This document shows positions 47,105-54,534 of a DNA stretch of 64,000 bases, piece after piece. Origin of the DNA: Mucilaginibacter flavidus (GTDB lineage Bacteria > Bacteroidota > Bacteroidia > Sphingobacteriales > Sphingobacteriaceae). The DNA lies in the NCBI RefSeq assembly GCF_024055575.1, contig NZ_JAMXOE010000001.1, positions 913,659 through 977,658 on the forward strand, read 5' to 3'. Numbering within the stretch: position 1 is the first letter of the stretch; the number at the start of each line of letters is the position of its first letter. The position numbers were made by a program, and so were the translations under genes. Below the pieces are notes generated by a model. That model was not told where the DNA came from. It saw only the letters and a list, made by a program, of their open reading frames with translations, and ran no database searches.

Positions 47105-49168
47105 ATGAAAAACAGATTATCATCCTACTTTAAAACAGTATCCATTTGTTGCGCTGCGACGTTAGCAACCAGCGAAGTAAACGCCCAGGCTATTTCTGTA
47201 GTAAAGCAGATTGATAATAAACCACACAACAGCTACTACGTATCAAACAAAGCGCCGCTGACACCGCAATACTTTATCAAATTACCGGTAACTGCTATAA
47301 AACCCGGCGGCTGGCTAAAAAAACAATTGGAACTGCAACGCGACGGACTCACCGGCAACCTGGGCGAGATAAGCGTGTGGCTATCAAAAACCGACAATGC
47401 CTGGGTTAATAAAAGCGGGCACGGCAAATATGGCTGGGAGGAATTGCCTTACTGGCTAAAAGGTTATGGAGATATGGCTTATGTGTTGAAAGATCCGAAG
47501 ATGCTAAAGGAAACGAAGTTTTGGATCGAGGCGGTAATACGTAACCAGCGGGCAAATGGTGATTTCGGCCCGTTGAATGAAACCAAACCTGGTCGCAGGG
47601 ATTTGTGGGGTAATATGCCGATGCTTTGGTGCCTTCAATCGTACTACGAATACAGCAACGACCCGCGGGTTTTAAAGCTGATGAAGGCTTATTTTAAATA
47701 TGAGCTGGGAGTACCTGATAACTTGTTTTTGAAGGATTACTGGGAAAACAGCCGCGGCGGCGATAATTTGATAAGTGTTTACTGGTTGTACAACCGCACC
47801 GGCGAAAAATGGCTGCTGGATTTGGCTACAAAAATCGATAAAAATACTGCAAACTGGCGACAGGCAAATAATTTACCTAACTGGCATAACGTGAATGTTG
47901 CCCAATCGTTCCGTGAGCCGGCGACTTATTACATGCAAAGCAAAGTGCCCGCGGACCTGCAGGCATCATACAACGACTTTAAGCTGATCCGCAACATTTA
48001 CGGCCAGGTACCAGGCGGCATGTTCGGGGCCGATGAAAACGCGCGCAAAGGATACGATGACCCGCGCCAGGCAGTTGAAACCTGCGGCATGGTTGAACAA
48101 ATGACGTCGGACGAGTTTTTGCTGCAATTTACCGGCGATACTTTTTGGGCTGATAACTGTGAGGACGTGGCGTTTAACACTTTTCCCGCTGCGTTTTTAC
48201 CAGACTACCGCGGCCTGCGTTATTTAACCGCCCCTAACATGGTAGTTAGCGACAGCAAAAACCACGCGCCAGGCATTGATAACGATGGCCCGTTTTTAAA
48301 TATGAACCCGTTCAGCAGTCGTTGCTGTCAGCATAATCATGCTGCCGGCTGGGTTTATTATGCAGAGAACAGCTGGATGGCTACACCGGATAATGGGTTG
48401 GCCGCGCAATTGTATTCGCAGGGATCGGTTACAGCAAAAGCCGGTAACGGACAAAAAGTTACCGTTACCACAACTACTAAATATCCTTTTAGCGAGGTGG
48501 TTGAGTTTACTGTAAATACGGCAACACCCAATAAATTCCCGCTATACTTAAGACTGCCCGAATGGTGCCAAAACCCGGACATCAAACTAAATGGCGGCGA
48601 ATCAAAGCTGGATGCAGGCAGCAGCGGTTACATCAAACTAAACAGAACCTGGAAAAACGGCGACCGCATTACCCTGCATCTGCCTATGACCATAAAGACC
48701 CGCGAATGGGAAAAGAATAAAAATAGCGTGAGCGTTAATTACGGCCCGCTTACTTTCTCGTTAAAAATTGACGAAAAGTATGTTAAAAATACCAATAGCA
48801 AAGAAACCGCTGTTGCCGATGCCAAATGGCAGGAAAGTGCCGACCCAACAAAATGGCCTACTTTTGAAATTTACCCAGCCTCGGCATGGAACTATGGCCT
48901 TTTGCTAAACAAAACCAATCCGGCTGAATCATTCGCAGTTGAGAAAGGCGCCTGGCCGAAGGATAATAATCCTTTCACTAATACCAACGCCCCCATAACA
49001 CTAAAAGCAAAAGGGAAACAAATACCGGATTGGAAAATTGACCAGTATGGACTTTGCGGGTTGTTGCCGGTTAGCCCTGTTAAAACAACTGAGCCACAAA
49101 CCAACCTTACGTTGGTGCCAATGGGCGGGGCGAGATTGAGAATATCGGCGTTTCCGGTGGCGGAGTAG
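47105..49168 (+). CDS. GH127-type glycoside hydrolase (beta-L-arabinofuranosidase family)
   Basis: The 687-aa protein has an apparent signal peptide ending SEVNAQ. An (alpha/alpha)6-like domain carries ETCGM (Glu325, Cys327) and SRCCQHN (Cys407/Cys408). These match in spacing the catalytic/zinc Glu-Cys-Cys-Cys site described for GH127 beta-L-arabinofuranosidases (DUF1680). Beta-sandwich domains follow (KFPLYLRLPEWCQNP). It probably releases L-arabinose from plant polysaccharides or glycoproteins in the periplasm; other GH127-related specificities exist. Divergent from the LytS/LytTR operon. Confidence 0.9.
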   Translation: MKNRLSSYFKTVSICCAATLATSEVNAQAISVVKQIDNKPHNSYYVSNKAPLTPQYFIKLPVTAIKPGGWLKKQLELQRDGLTGNLGEISVWLSKTDNAWVNKSGHGKYGWEELPYWLKGYGDMAYVLKDPKMLKETKFWIEAVIRNQRANGDFGPLNETKPGRRDLWGNMPMLWCLQSYYEYSNDPRVLKLMKAYFKYELGVPDNLFLKDYWENSRGGDNLISVYWLYNRTGEKWLLDLATKIDKNTANWRQANNLPNWHNVNVAQSFREPATYYMQSKVPADLQASYNDFKLIRNIYGQVPGGMFGADENARKGYDDPRQAVETCGMVEQMTSDEFLLQFTGDTFWADNCEDVAFNTFPAAFLPDYRGLRYLTAPNMVVSDSKNHAPGIDNDGPFLNMNPFSSRCCQHNHAAGWVYYAENSWMATPDNGLAAQLYSQGSVTAKAGNGQKVTVTTTTKYPFSEVVEFTVNTATPNKFPLYLRLPEWCQNPDIKLNGGESKLDAGSSGYIKLNRTWKNGDRITLHLPMTIKTREWEKNKNSVSVNYGPLTFSLKIDEKYVKNTNSKETAVADAKWQESADPTKWPTFEIYPASAWNYGLLLNKTNPAESFAVEKGAWPKDNNPFTNTNAPITLKAKGKQIPDWKIDQYGLCGLLPVSPVKTTEPQTNLTLVPMGGARLRISAFPVAE

Positions 49169-49180
49169 ATAGTTTGAAAA

Positions 49181-49212
49181 AGATTTGTCAACTTTTAAAA
49201 GTTGACAAATCT
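49181..49212. terminator. perfect 32-bp palindromic terminator
   Basis: AGATTTGTCAACTTTT followed by its exact reverse complement forms a 14-bp stem with a TTAA loop, between the convergent GH127 and DUF4097 genes. It probably works in both directions. The palindrome is perfect across all 32 bases. Confidence 0.85.
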
Positions 49213-49232
49213 AAATTCAGTTAATAAAGTGC

Positions 49233-50063
49233 TTATTTGGCTTTGCGGATATAGATGTTCCCGTTCATGTTTTTCATCATCATCTGAGGGCCGCCGCCGT
49301 TAATTTTGCCATATACCCAGTCTTCTATCTTCAGGCTATACATGGCACCTTTGCCGCCGTTTTTTTGGGTTACGGTTGGTTTATGCTGTTCGGCAACCAC
49401 GTCAAAATCGGTAAAAATATCGCCGCGGTCTGATTTTAGCTTCACGTCCGCTTTCAACGTTCCCGGGAAAGTCACATCAACATTACCGTTAAGAGTCGTA
49501 AAGGCCATAGCAGCTTTAGTGTCGATGCTCCTAAATGTTACCACAACATTGCCGTTAACTGTATTGGCAACTACAGAACCCGATATGTTGGTTAATTTAA
49601 TACCGCCGTTAACGTTGGTTATTTCCAACTCGCCGCCTATATTGCCTGCTACAATGTCGCCATCGTTTACGGTACCGAGTTTTAAAGTAACATCATTCTG
49701 AGGGATCTTTAATACCAGGTTAGTGGTTTTTCCCGCCTCACCTTGTATAGTTACTTTGTTATTATTTTCCTCGGCCTGGATATCCGCCCGGCCACCAGTT
49801 GACAGGGCGTGCATGCCATCATGGGTTCTTACACGGCCTTTATGGTCTTTATCTTTGTCCTGTATTTCGATAATTATATCCTTACCCTCGTAGCCGGTTA
49901 CAGTTATCGAGCCGTCAACCAGGCCCACATCCAATTTGTAAGGTTTGCCGGGCTGGCTAAGCGGCACTGTTAACTGCTGCGTCCCGGCAGTTTGTGCCCA
50001 AAGGCTGGTATTTATAAGCATTACTGCCGCTAATACTATCGTTATTTTCATCGTTTTCATCAT
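49233..50063 (-). CDS. DUF4097-family secreted beta-solenoid protein, second copy
   Basis: The 276-aa protein has a signal peptide ending TSLWAQ. Repeating beta units (GSITVTGYEGKD, VNGGIKLTNISG, VNGNVVVTF, MNGNIYIRK) are typical of DUF4097 adhesin-like proteins. It lies 2 bp after the related gene and is the last member of a sigma/anti-sigma operon, so it is likely part of an envelope-stress response. Molecular function unknown. Confidence 0.85.
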   Translation of the reverse strand: MMKTMKITIVLAAVMLINTSLWAQTAGTQQLTVPLSQPGKPYKLDVGLVDGSITVTGYEGKDIIIEIQDKDKDHKGRVRTHDGMHALSTGGRADIQAEENNNKVTIQGEAGKTTNLVLKIPQNDVTLKLGTVNDGDIVAGNIGGELEITNVNGGIKLTNISGSVVANTVNGNVVVTFRSIDTKAAMAFTTLNGNVDVTFPGTLKADVKLKSDRGDIFTDFDVVAEQHKPTVTQKNGGKGAMYSLKIEDWVYGKINGGGPQMMMKNMNGNIYIRKAK

Positions 50064-50065
50064 CT

Positions 50066-50917
50066 CTATTTTTGTTCCTTAATATAAATATTTCCGTTTA
50101 ATGTTTCGAATTTTAGTGTTTTGCCACCGGCACCAAAGCGAACATCTGATGCTTTGCTTAATTTGTACGTGGTGCCGCTTTTACCGTGCGCTTCTGTTTT
50201 AGTTACCCGTGACGGTAATATTTGCGTATCCGGAAAGTCGGTAAAGAACTCACCGTTCATGCTTTTAAATTCCACGTCGGCCGAAAGCGTGCGTGGGTAG
50301 GTAACGTTCAGTTCACCATTTACCGAGTAGTAGGACGATGCATCGGGCGGATTACTCAAATAGGTAACCGTTACCGGCCCGTTAACTGTGTGGGCCTTAG
50401 TAGTGCCTTTTGCGTTCGCAACGTCAATTCCCCCATTAACATTATTAATACTTAACGTTCCATACACGTTTTTGACTGATATATCGCCATCGTTAACAGT
50501 TGATACATACAGATCAACATTGTTGGGCACATTTACGGTGTATACCAGCTTTAAATTATAGTCGACCCGGTAGCTATAATTATTACGCTGCCAGCGGCGG
50601 GGGCGGGTATCATACGGGAAGGCGGTATATGCTATCAGGCTGTCGGGGCCCTGGTCAAAACCAAGTTTGATTTCCTTTTTACCGTTTTCAACTGCTGCGT
50701 TGTCGTCGCCGGTTATGGTTTCGTCAATTTCTATCAGCACTTTGTCACCGGCGTAGCCTTCAACTTTTACCGAACCATCCAGGTTGCAGATAGAAACCTT
50801 GCCTTTTGTAAAGGTAAACTGCTTGCTGATGTGGGTTTTGTATGATTGCGCCTGGGTTGCCAACTGGGCAAGGCAAAGCCCAACTCCTGCCAAAACAGGG
50901 ATCAATATTTTTTTCAT
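50066..50917 (-). CDS. DUF4097-family secreted beta-solenoid protein, first copy
   Basis: The 283-aa protein has a signal peptide ending LATQAQ. Short repeats ending in Asn-Gly (NLDGSVKVEGYAGD, VNDGDISVKNVYG, VNGGIDVANAKG, LNGNIYIKEQK) predict a right-handed beta-solenoid. The order of motifs is the same as in the next gene. It lies 12 bp downstream of the anti-sigma gene. Confidence 0.85.
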   Translation of the reverse strand: MKKILIPVLAGVGLCLAQLATQAQSYKTHISKQFTFTKGKVSICNLDGSVKVEGYAGDKVLIEIDETITGDDNAAVENGKKEIKLGFDQGPDSLIAYTAFPYDTRPRRWQRNNYSYRVDYNLKLVYTVNVPNNVDLYVSTVNDGDISVKNVYGTLSINNVNGGIDVANAKGTTKAHTVNGPVTVTYLSNPPDASSYYSVNGELNVTYPRTLSADVEFKSMNGEFFTDFPDTQILPSRVTKTEAHGKSGTTYKLSKASDVRFGAGGKTLKFETLNGNIYIKEQK

Positions 50918-50929
50918 AAAATGGTTTGT

Positions 50930-51745
50930 TTAAATGAGTTGAGTAATAGTTTCTTTTATTTTATCCCTCACACCATGGTCGAGGTCTTTTTGTTTTAATA
51001 GTTCCTTGAATGACTTCACCGAACTCTTTTCCTGTAATTTCAGCATCACATCTGCAATTGCCGACTGCATCAGCGGCGAATCCTGCGTCGTGATGGACTG
51101 CACCAGGCCAAGTCGCACTTCCGGATGACCGGCAAGATGTGTCAATGCATCCAACGTGCTTAAGCGCACATTCACGTTAGGGTCGTTATTCAGGGTTGCC
51201 AGCAGAGCGTCTATCACTTCTTTATCCGCATGCTTAATTTCGGTGGTATAGCTTACCCCCCGAATACGCTCGGATGCCGAAGGGTTTTCAAGCAATGCCA
51301 GCGCCATGGTTTGCTTCAACTCATGCACCTGGGTGGTCAAGTCAGCCATTTGCTTATCCTGCTTACTGCCGCCTTTTAGGTTAAAAAACAGGTACCCGCA
51401 GCCAAAACTTACCAAAATTATGGCAAAGGTATAAGCCAACGGCCATTTTTGCCGCCATTGTAACAGCCAGCCAAGCTGTTGTCTGATACCTGCTGATGAG
51501 CCCTTTTTGTTTGCTTCGGTTGCTTTAAAATCATTCAGCATCGCCGTGAAATCAGTCTTCATACTAGCAGATGGCTCAGGTACTTCAACCTCGTCCATCA
51601 TGGCCCATAACTGCTGCATGCTGGCCAGCTCTTCGCGGCAGGCGGCACAGCCGTTAAGGTGTTGCTCCAGCGTTTCGCGTTCGGCCGGCTTCAGCTCGTT
51701 ATTTATCCAGCCGGCAAACAGCCCTTCATATTGCTCACATTTCAT
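50930..51745 (-). CDS. zinc-finger anti-sigma factor with HEAT-like C-terminal domain
   Basis: The 271-aa protein has an N-terminal zinc-finger HxxxCxxC (LEQHLNGCAACREEL, about residues 25-39). One membrane helix (YTFAIILVSFGCGYLFF, about 105-121) is followed by a C-terminal helical region with HEAT-like repeats (NVRLSTLDALTHLAGHPEV). The N-terminus would hold the ECF sigma factor encoded 12 bp upstream, and the exterior part would sense the signal. Confidence 0.88.
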   Translation of the reverse strand: MKCEQYEGLFAGWINNELKPAERETLEQHLNGCAACREELASMQQLWAMMDEVEVPEPSASMKTDFTAMLNDFKATEANKKGSSAGIRQQLGWLLQWRQKWPLAYTFAIILVSFGCGYLFFNLKGGSKQDKQMADLTTQVHELKQTMALALLENPSASERIRGVSYTTEIKHADKEVIDALLATLNNDPNVNVRLSTLDALTHLAGHPEVRLGLVQSITTQDSPLMQSAIADVMLKLQEKSSVKSFKELLKQKDLDHGVRDKIKETITQLI

Positions 51746-51757
51746 CGTTTTCCTGTT

Positions 51758-52309
51758 TTAGCGTTCTGCTTTTTCATAAATACTTTTCAGCTCCTGCATA
51801 GCACGGTGCGCCCGGGTTTTTACGGCTATTTCTGATATATCCAGTATATGCGCAATTTCCTGGTATTTTAGTTCCTGGAACTTACTGAGCGTAAGCACCT
51901 CGCGGTGGCTGTCGCTCAGTTTTTCCATTGCCTTATAAAGCCCCAACTTAGCCTGTTTTTTTTCAAGCTGCTCCTCAGGTGTTAAGCCACCGGATAACCG
52001 TTCTGTGTGGTCGTCCGTATTTTCATGCTTCACCCGCTGTTTTAAACTTTTGCCCTGGTCCTTCAGCGTATTGCGGGCGATGGAATACATCCAGTGCACA
52101 AATTCGCCCGTTGCTGTAAAAGTTTCCCGGTACTTCAGCATCTTATAAAACACCTGCTGCACCAAATCCTCACTTGTTTCGCGCTGATACGTCATGTGAA
52201 AAAGGAAGCCATACAGGGGGCGATGGTACCGCTCAAACAGCAGTCCCATTTTATCCAGGTCTCCGGCTTTCACCTTCAGCATGATTGTATTGTCGGCCAA
52301 CGAGTTCAA
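51758..52309 (-). CDS. ECF RNA polymerase sigma factor
   Basis: The 183-aa protein has region 2 (YGFLFHMTYQRETSEDLVQQVFYKM, here abbreviated to its DLVQQVFYKML core, and FVHWMYSIARNTLKDQ). Region 4 has an HTH (LTLSKFQELKYQEIAHILD, SEIAVKTRAHRAMQEL). It heads an operon with its anti-sigma and two DUF4097 genes. ECF factors of this arrangement commonly autoregulate; no standard TAnnTTTG box is seen upstream. Confidence 0.92.
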   Translation of the reverse strand: MNSLADNTIMLKVKAGDLDKMGLLFERYHRPLYGFLFHMTYQRETSEDLVQQVFYKMLKYRETFTATGEFVHWMYSIARNTLKDQGKSLKQRVKHENTDDHTERLSGGLTPEEQLEKKQAKLGLYKAMEKLSDSHREVLTLSKFQELKYQEIAHILDISEIAVKTRAHRAMQELKSIYEKAER

Positions 52310-52385
52310 TCAGTGTCTTTATTAGTGTTATTATGGTTAGATACTCCGGTAAAATAAAATGGTTACAGGAAATGTAAGTTTTTTT

Positions 52386-52425
52386 TAGTGATTAGAGATA
52401 AGAGTTTAGAGATTAGTTTTTTTGA
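52386..52425. repeat. GATTAGAGATTAG-type dispersed repeat, copy 1
   Basis: TAGAGATTAGTTTTTTTGA (52407-52425) is identical to 58104-58122. The preceding bases repeat TTAGAGA-like units. A shorter relative is at 20397-20423. It looks like a short dispersed intergenic repeat rather than gene sequence. Confidence 0.65.
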
Positions 52426-52450
52426 CGGCCGCAGACGTCAATACAAAGCC

Positions 52451-52597
52451 CCATAAAAACAAGAAGCGCTCCTGATGGGCAGGAGCGCGTTCTAAACCAA
52501 TTATAAACCTAAATTATGAGAAGAGCTGTAAACATGGACTCGAACCATCTTTTACGGGAACGTACCCGCCGCTGCCGACCAGCTGTTTACATTTAAT
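52451..52597 (-). ncRNA. candidate tRNA-like small RNA with its own promoter and terminator
   Basis: On the minus strand, 52591-52527 folds as a 65-nt cloverleaf: a 7-bp acceptor-like stem TGTAAAC/GTTTACA, a D-arm-like GCTG-GTCGG-CAGC, an anticodon-arm-like CGGG-TACGTT-CCCG, and a T-arm ATGG-TTCGAGT-CCAT with a canonical T-loop. It is shorter than a normal tRNA (missing bases in D and anticodon arms, no CCA). A perfect 9-bp terminator stem GCGCTCCTG/CAGGAGCGC (52466-52488), followed by TTCTTGTTTTT on the minus strand, ends it. A TTG-N19-TATATTTG promoter lies just upstream. It may be a decayed tRNA or a regulatory tRNA mimic; no Rfam family is recognised. Confidence 0.55.
52466..52488 (-). 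terminator. intrinsic terminator of the tRNA-like RNA
   Basis: A perfect 9-bp stem (GCGCTCCTG with CAGGAGCGC) has a 5-nt loop. On the minus strand it is followed by TTCTTGTTTTT. Confidence 0.85.
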
Positions 52598-52601
52598 GGT
52601 G

Positions 52602-52631
52602 CAAATATACATGTTTAAACTACAGTTACAA
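52602..52631 (-). promoter_or_regulatory. Bacteroidota-type promoter of the tRNA-like RNA
   Basis: On the minus strand, TTG (52631-52629), a 19-bp spacer and TATATTTG (52609-52602) match the -33/-7 consensus. It is the best two-element promoter found in the window. The cloverleaf begins 11 nt downstream. Confidence 0.7.
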
Positions 52632-52962
52632 TGTAAATAATATAGTTACCTGTTTTTTATTAATTATTTAACATTAAGATTACTTTACTGCGCAATTGAC
52701 AAGTATTGTCGAAGTGACAATAAATCAATCGATACCAGGGTTTTGGAAAATTAAGTTTGCCCTTGCCAGAAATTCACCTTATATAATTGCCCGTGATTTG
52801 GTTTAGCCGCAAGTTTTAAATTTTTGTAGATGTGCAGTATTTGGCATAATACTACCCATAGCCAAAACAAGACGCCGTCGGAAGTGTTAAGCAAATGTTA
52901 AATTACCGGGCATTTTGTACTAACTTGCACCTGTTCAGCGTTTTTTCTTTTTATTTGTCCTG

Positions 52963-54183
52963 ATGCACAATTTTATTACCAGTTTTAACGAACTGATATT
53001 TTCTAACCAACTCCTTAACCGCAAACGTTACTGGTTACTTACGCCATTGTTCTTATTACTTTTTAACAACGGCTATTCGCAAAGCAGCACATCTATTTTA
53101 CCCCAGCCCGTTATTCACCAAAACAGGTTTAGCGATTCCGTATCAGACAGGATAAAAGACAGTTTACGAATTGAGCTGCTGCACGCGAAGCTCGACGACC
53201 CCGTTACCGAGCGGCAGTATCTAACCAGGCTGCTAAAAGAAGAGCAGGGCGTTACTGTATTTAAAGCGAAAAAGCATGGCCAGAAATTTTACTACCGGCT
53301 TGCCATAGCATTTACCAAACTGCGCCTTTACTCGCTGGCCATGAAGTGCTATTTTAAAACACTTACTATTGAAAACAATATAGATACAGTAAAATACAGG
53401 CCGCTGGTAACGGCATCGGTTGACAGTAAGCAATTAATGGCTGTTAATTTTACCCGCCAAAAAGACTCGTCGGCAGTTGAAGATAGCGTTGCCACCGGGA
53501 TAATGAATATCCATACTACCGACATTAGCCTGATAAACAGGGACAGCACATCCTACAATGGCGATGCCGAAATTAAGTCGACACCTATTGAAGCCAGTGA
53601 TATTATCAACCCGTTTGAGGATGGTAAAAAAGCCGCCACCTATGCATTGTTAATCCATGTGCGGCAGCCGGTATCGGGTAAACGCAGGGTTTATGTGTTA
53701 AATAATGTGGGTCATACTTTTATCACGCTGATAAAATACAATACGGATAGTACCATAGTAAGCCGCTCATTTGGTTTTTATCCAAAAAAGAATTTCCCGC
53801 TAGCCGCAACACCGCTGTTTCCTTCGTCGCCGTCTACTTTTAAGGATGATGGTTTGCACAGCTGGGACGAAATATCCGGCACGTTTATTTCAAAAAGACG
53901 CTTTAACCGCATGCTGTCCATCGTAAAAAAATACGACCATAAAAAATACCAGCTCAGCCATACCAACTGCACCGATTTCGGGCTGGAAATGGCGGCCGAA
54001 GCAGGCATTGCTGTAACCGATACGCAGGGCAAATGGCCGCTGGGCCATGGCAATAATCCTGCCTGCATGGGCCAGAGTATGCTGGAAGGCAAAGTAACCG
54101 CAACAAGCGAAACCTACAGCGGCAAACTGCTGGTGGTCGACGATTTGGTAAACACCAAAACGACCACGCATTACCACAAATAA
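52963..54183 (+). CDS. exported protein with permuted NlpC/P60-like (papain-fold) candidate domain
   Basis: The 406-aa protein has an N-terminal hydrophobic segment (YWLLTPLFLLLFNNGYSQ) acting as a signal or anchor after about 25 residues. A helical middle follows. The C-terminal half has VGHTFITLI (His ~249), FGFYPKK and TNCTDFGLE (Cys ~336) in that order. In circularly permuted papain-like enzymes of the YiiX/LRAT kind, a His precedes a Cys in an NCxxF-type motif. Hydrolase or acyltransferase activity is therefore possible but inferred. It ends 9 bp from the convergent metal-binding lipoprotein gene. Confidence 0.65.
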   Translation: MHNFITSFNELIFSNQLLNRKRYWLLTPLFLLLFNNGYSQSSTSILPQPVIHQNRFSDSVSDRIKDSLRIELLHAKLDDPVTERQYLTRLLKEEQGVTVFKAKKHGQKFYYRLAIAFTKLRLYSLAMKCYFKTLTIENNIDTVKYRPLVTASVDSKQLMAVNFTRQKDSSAVEDSVATGIMNIHTTDISLINRDSTSYNGDAEIKSTPIEASDIINPFEDGKKAATYALLIHVRQPVSGKRRVYVLNNVGHTFITLIKYNTDSTIVSRSFGFYPKKNFPLAATPLFPSSPSTFKDDGLHSWDEISGTFISKRRFNRMLSIVKKYDHKKYQLSHTNCTDFGLEMAAEAGIAVTDTQGKWPLGHGNNPACMGQSMLEGKVTATSETYSGKLLVVDDLVNTKTTTHYHK

Positions 54184-54192
54184 ACGGCTGAT

Positions 54193-54411
54193 TTATTTTT
54201 TGTCGACACTATCCCACTCAACAAGCTTCATTCCACATTTAGGACAGGTTCCCGGTTCGTCGGATGTTATTGAAGGGTGCATGGTGCAGTAATATTTGGC
54301 TTTTTTCTTAGTTTCCGTGTTGCCGCCGGCGGCAGCACGGCTATTATTTTGACAGGCCGTTACAGTAAATATCAATGCCACTAAAGCAAGTATTGTTAAT
54401 AGTTTCTTCAT
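54193..54411 (-). CDS. small lipoprotein with heavy-metal-binding domain
   Basis: The start is placed at 54411 (MKKLLTILALVAL), because it gives a lipoprotein signal ending FTVTAC; the longer frame to 54507 adds an unlikely N-terminus. About 72 aa. The mature part contains YYCTMHPSITSDEPGTCPKC followed by GMKLVEW, the HMBD pattern (CxMHP...CPxCGMxL) seen in copper/silver efflux adaptor proteins. A role in metal handling with the TonB receptor upstream is inferred. Confidence 0.82.
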   Translation of the reverse strand: MKKLLTILALVALIFTVTACQNNSRAAAGGNTETKKKAKYYCTMHPSITSDEPGTCPKCGMKLVEWDSVDKK

Positions 54412-54534
54412 TGTTTTGTGTTTTAATAATCCATGCAAAATCTTTTTTTCCATTAGCTCCGTGCCCTCTTTGGTTCCATTTAACCACAAAGGGCTCAGAG
54501 AATGCACAAAGAAATGCAGAGCGCAAAAGTGATT

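Larger units (their letters stand above)
52310..52962. other. 653-bp intergenic region
   Basis: It contains a repeat (52386-52425), the small-RNA gene (52451-52597) and its promoter (52602-52631). Small ATTGTC/GACAAT inverted repeats lie at 52705-52721. No protein gene is seen. 52632-52962 is AT-rich and includes the upstream region of the secreted protein gene at 52963, with no convincing promoter box. Confidence 0.7.

Noticed and set aside
52694..52721. ATTGTC-N5-GACAAT operator
   Set aside because: Short symmetry in AT-rich DNA far from a start codon; could be chance.
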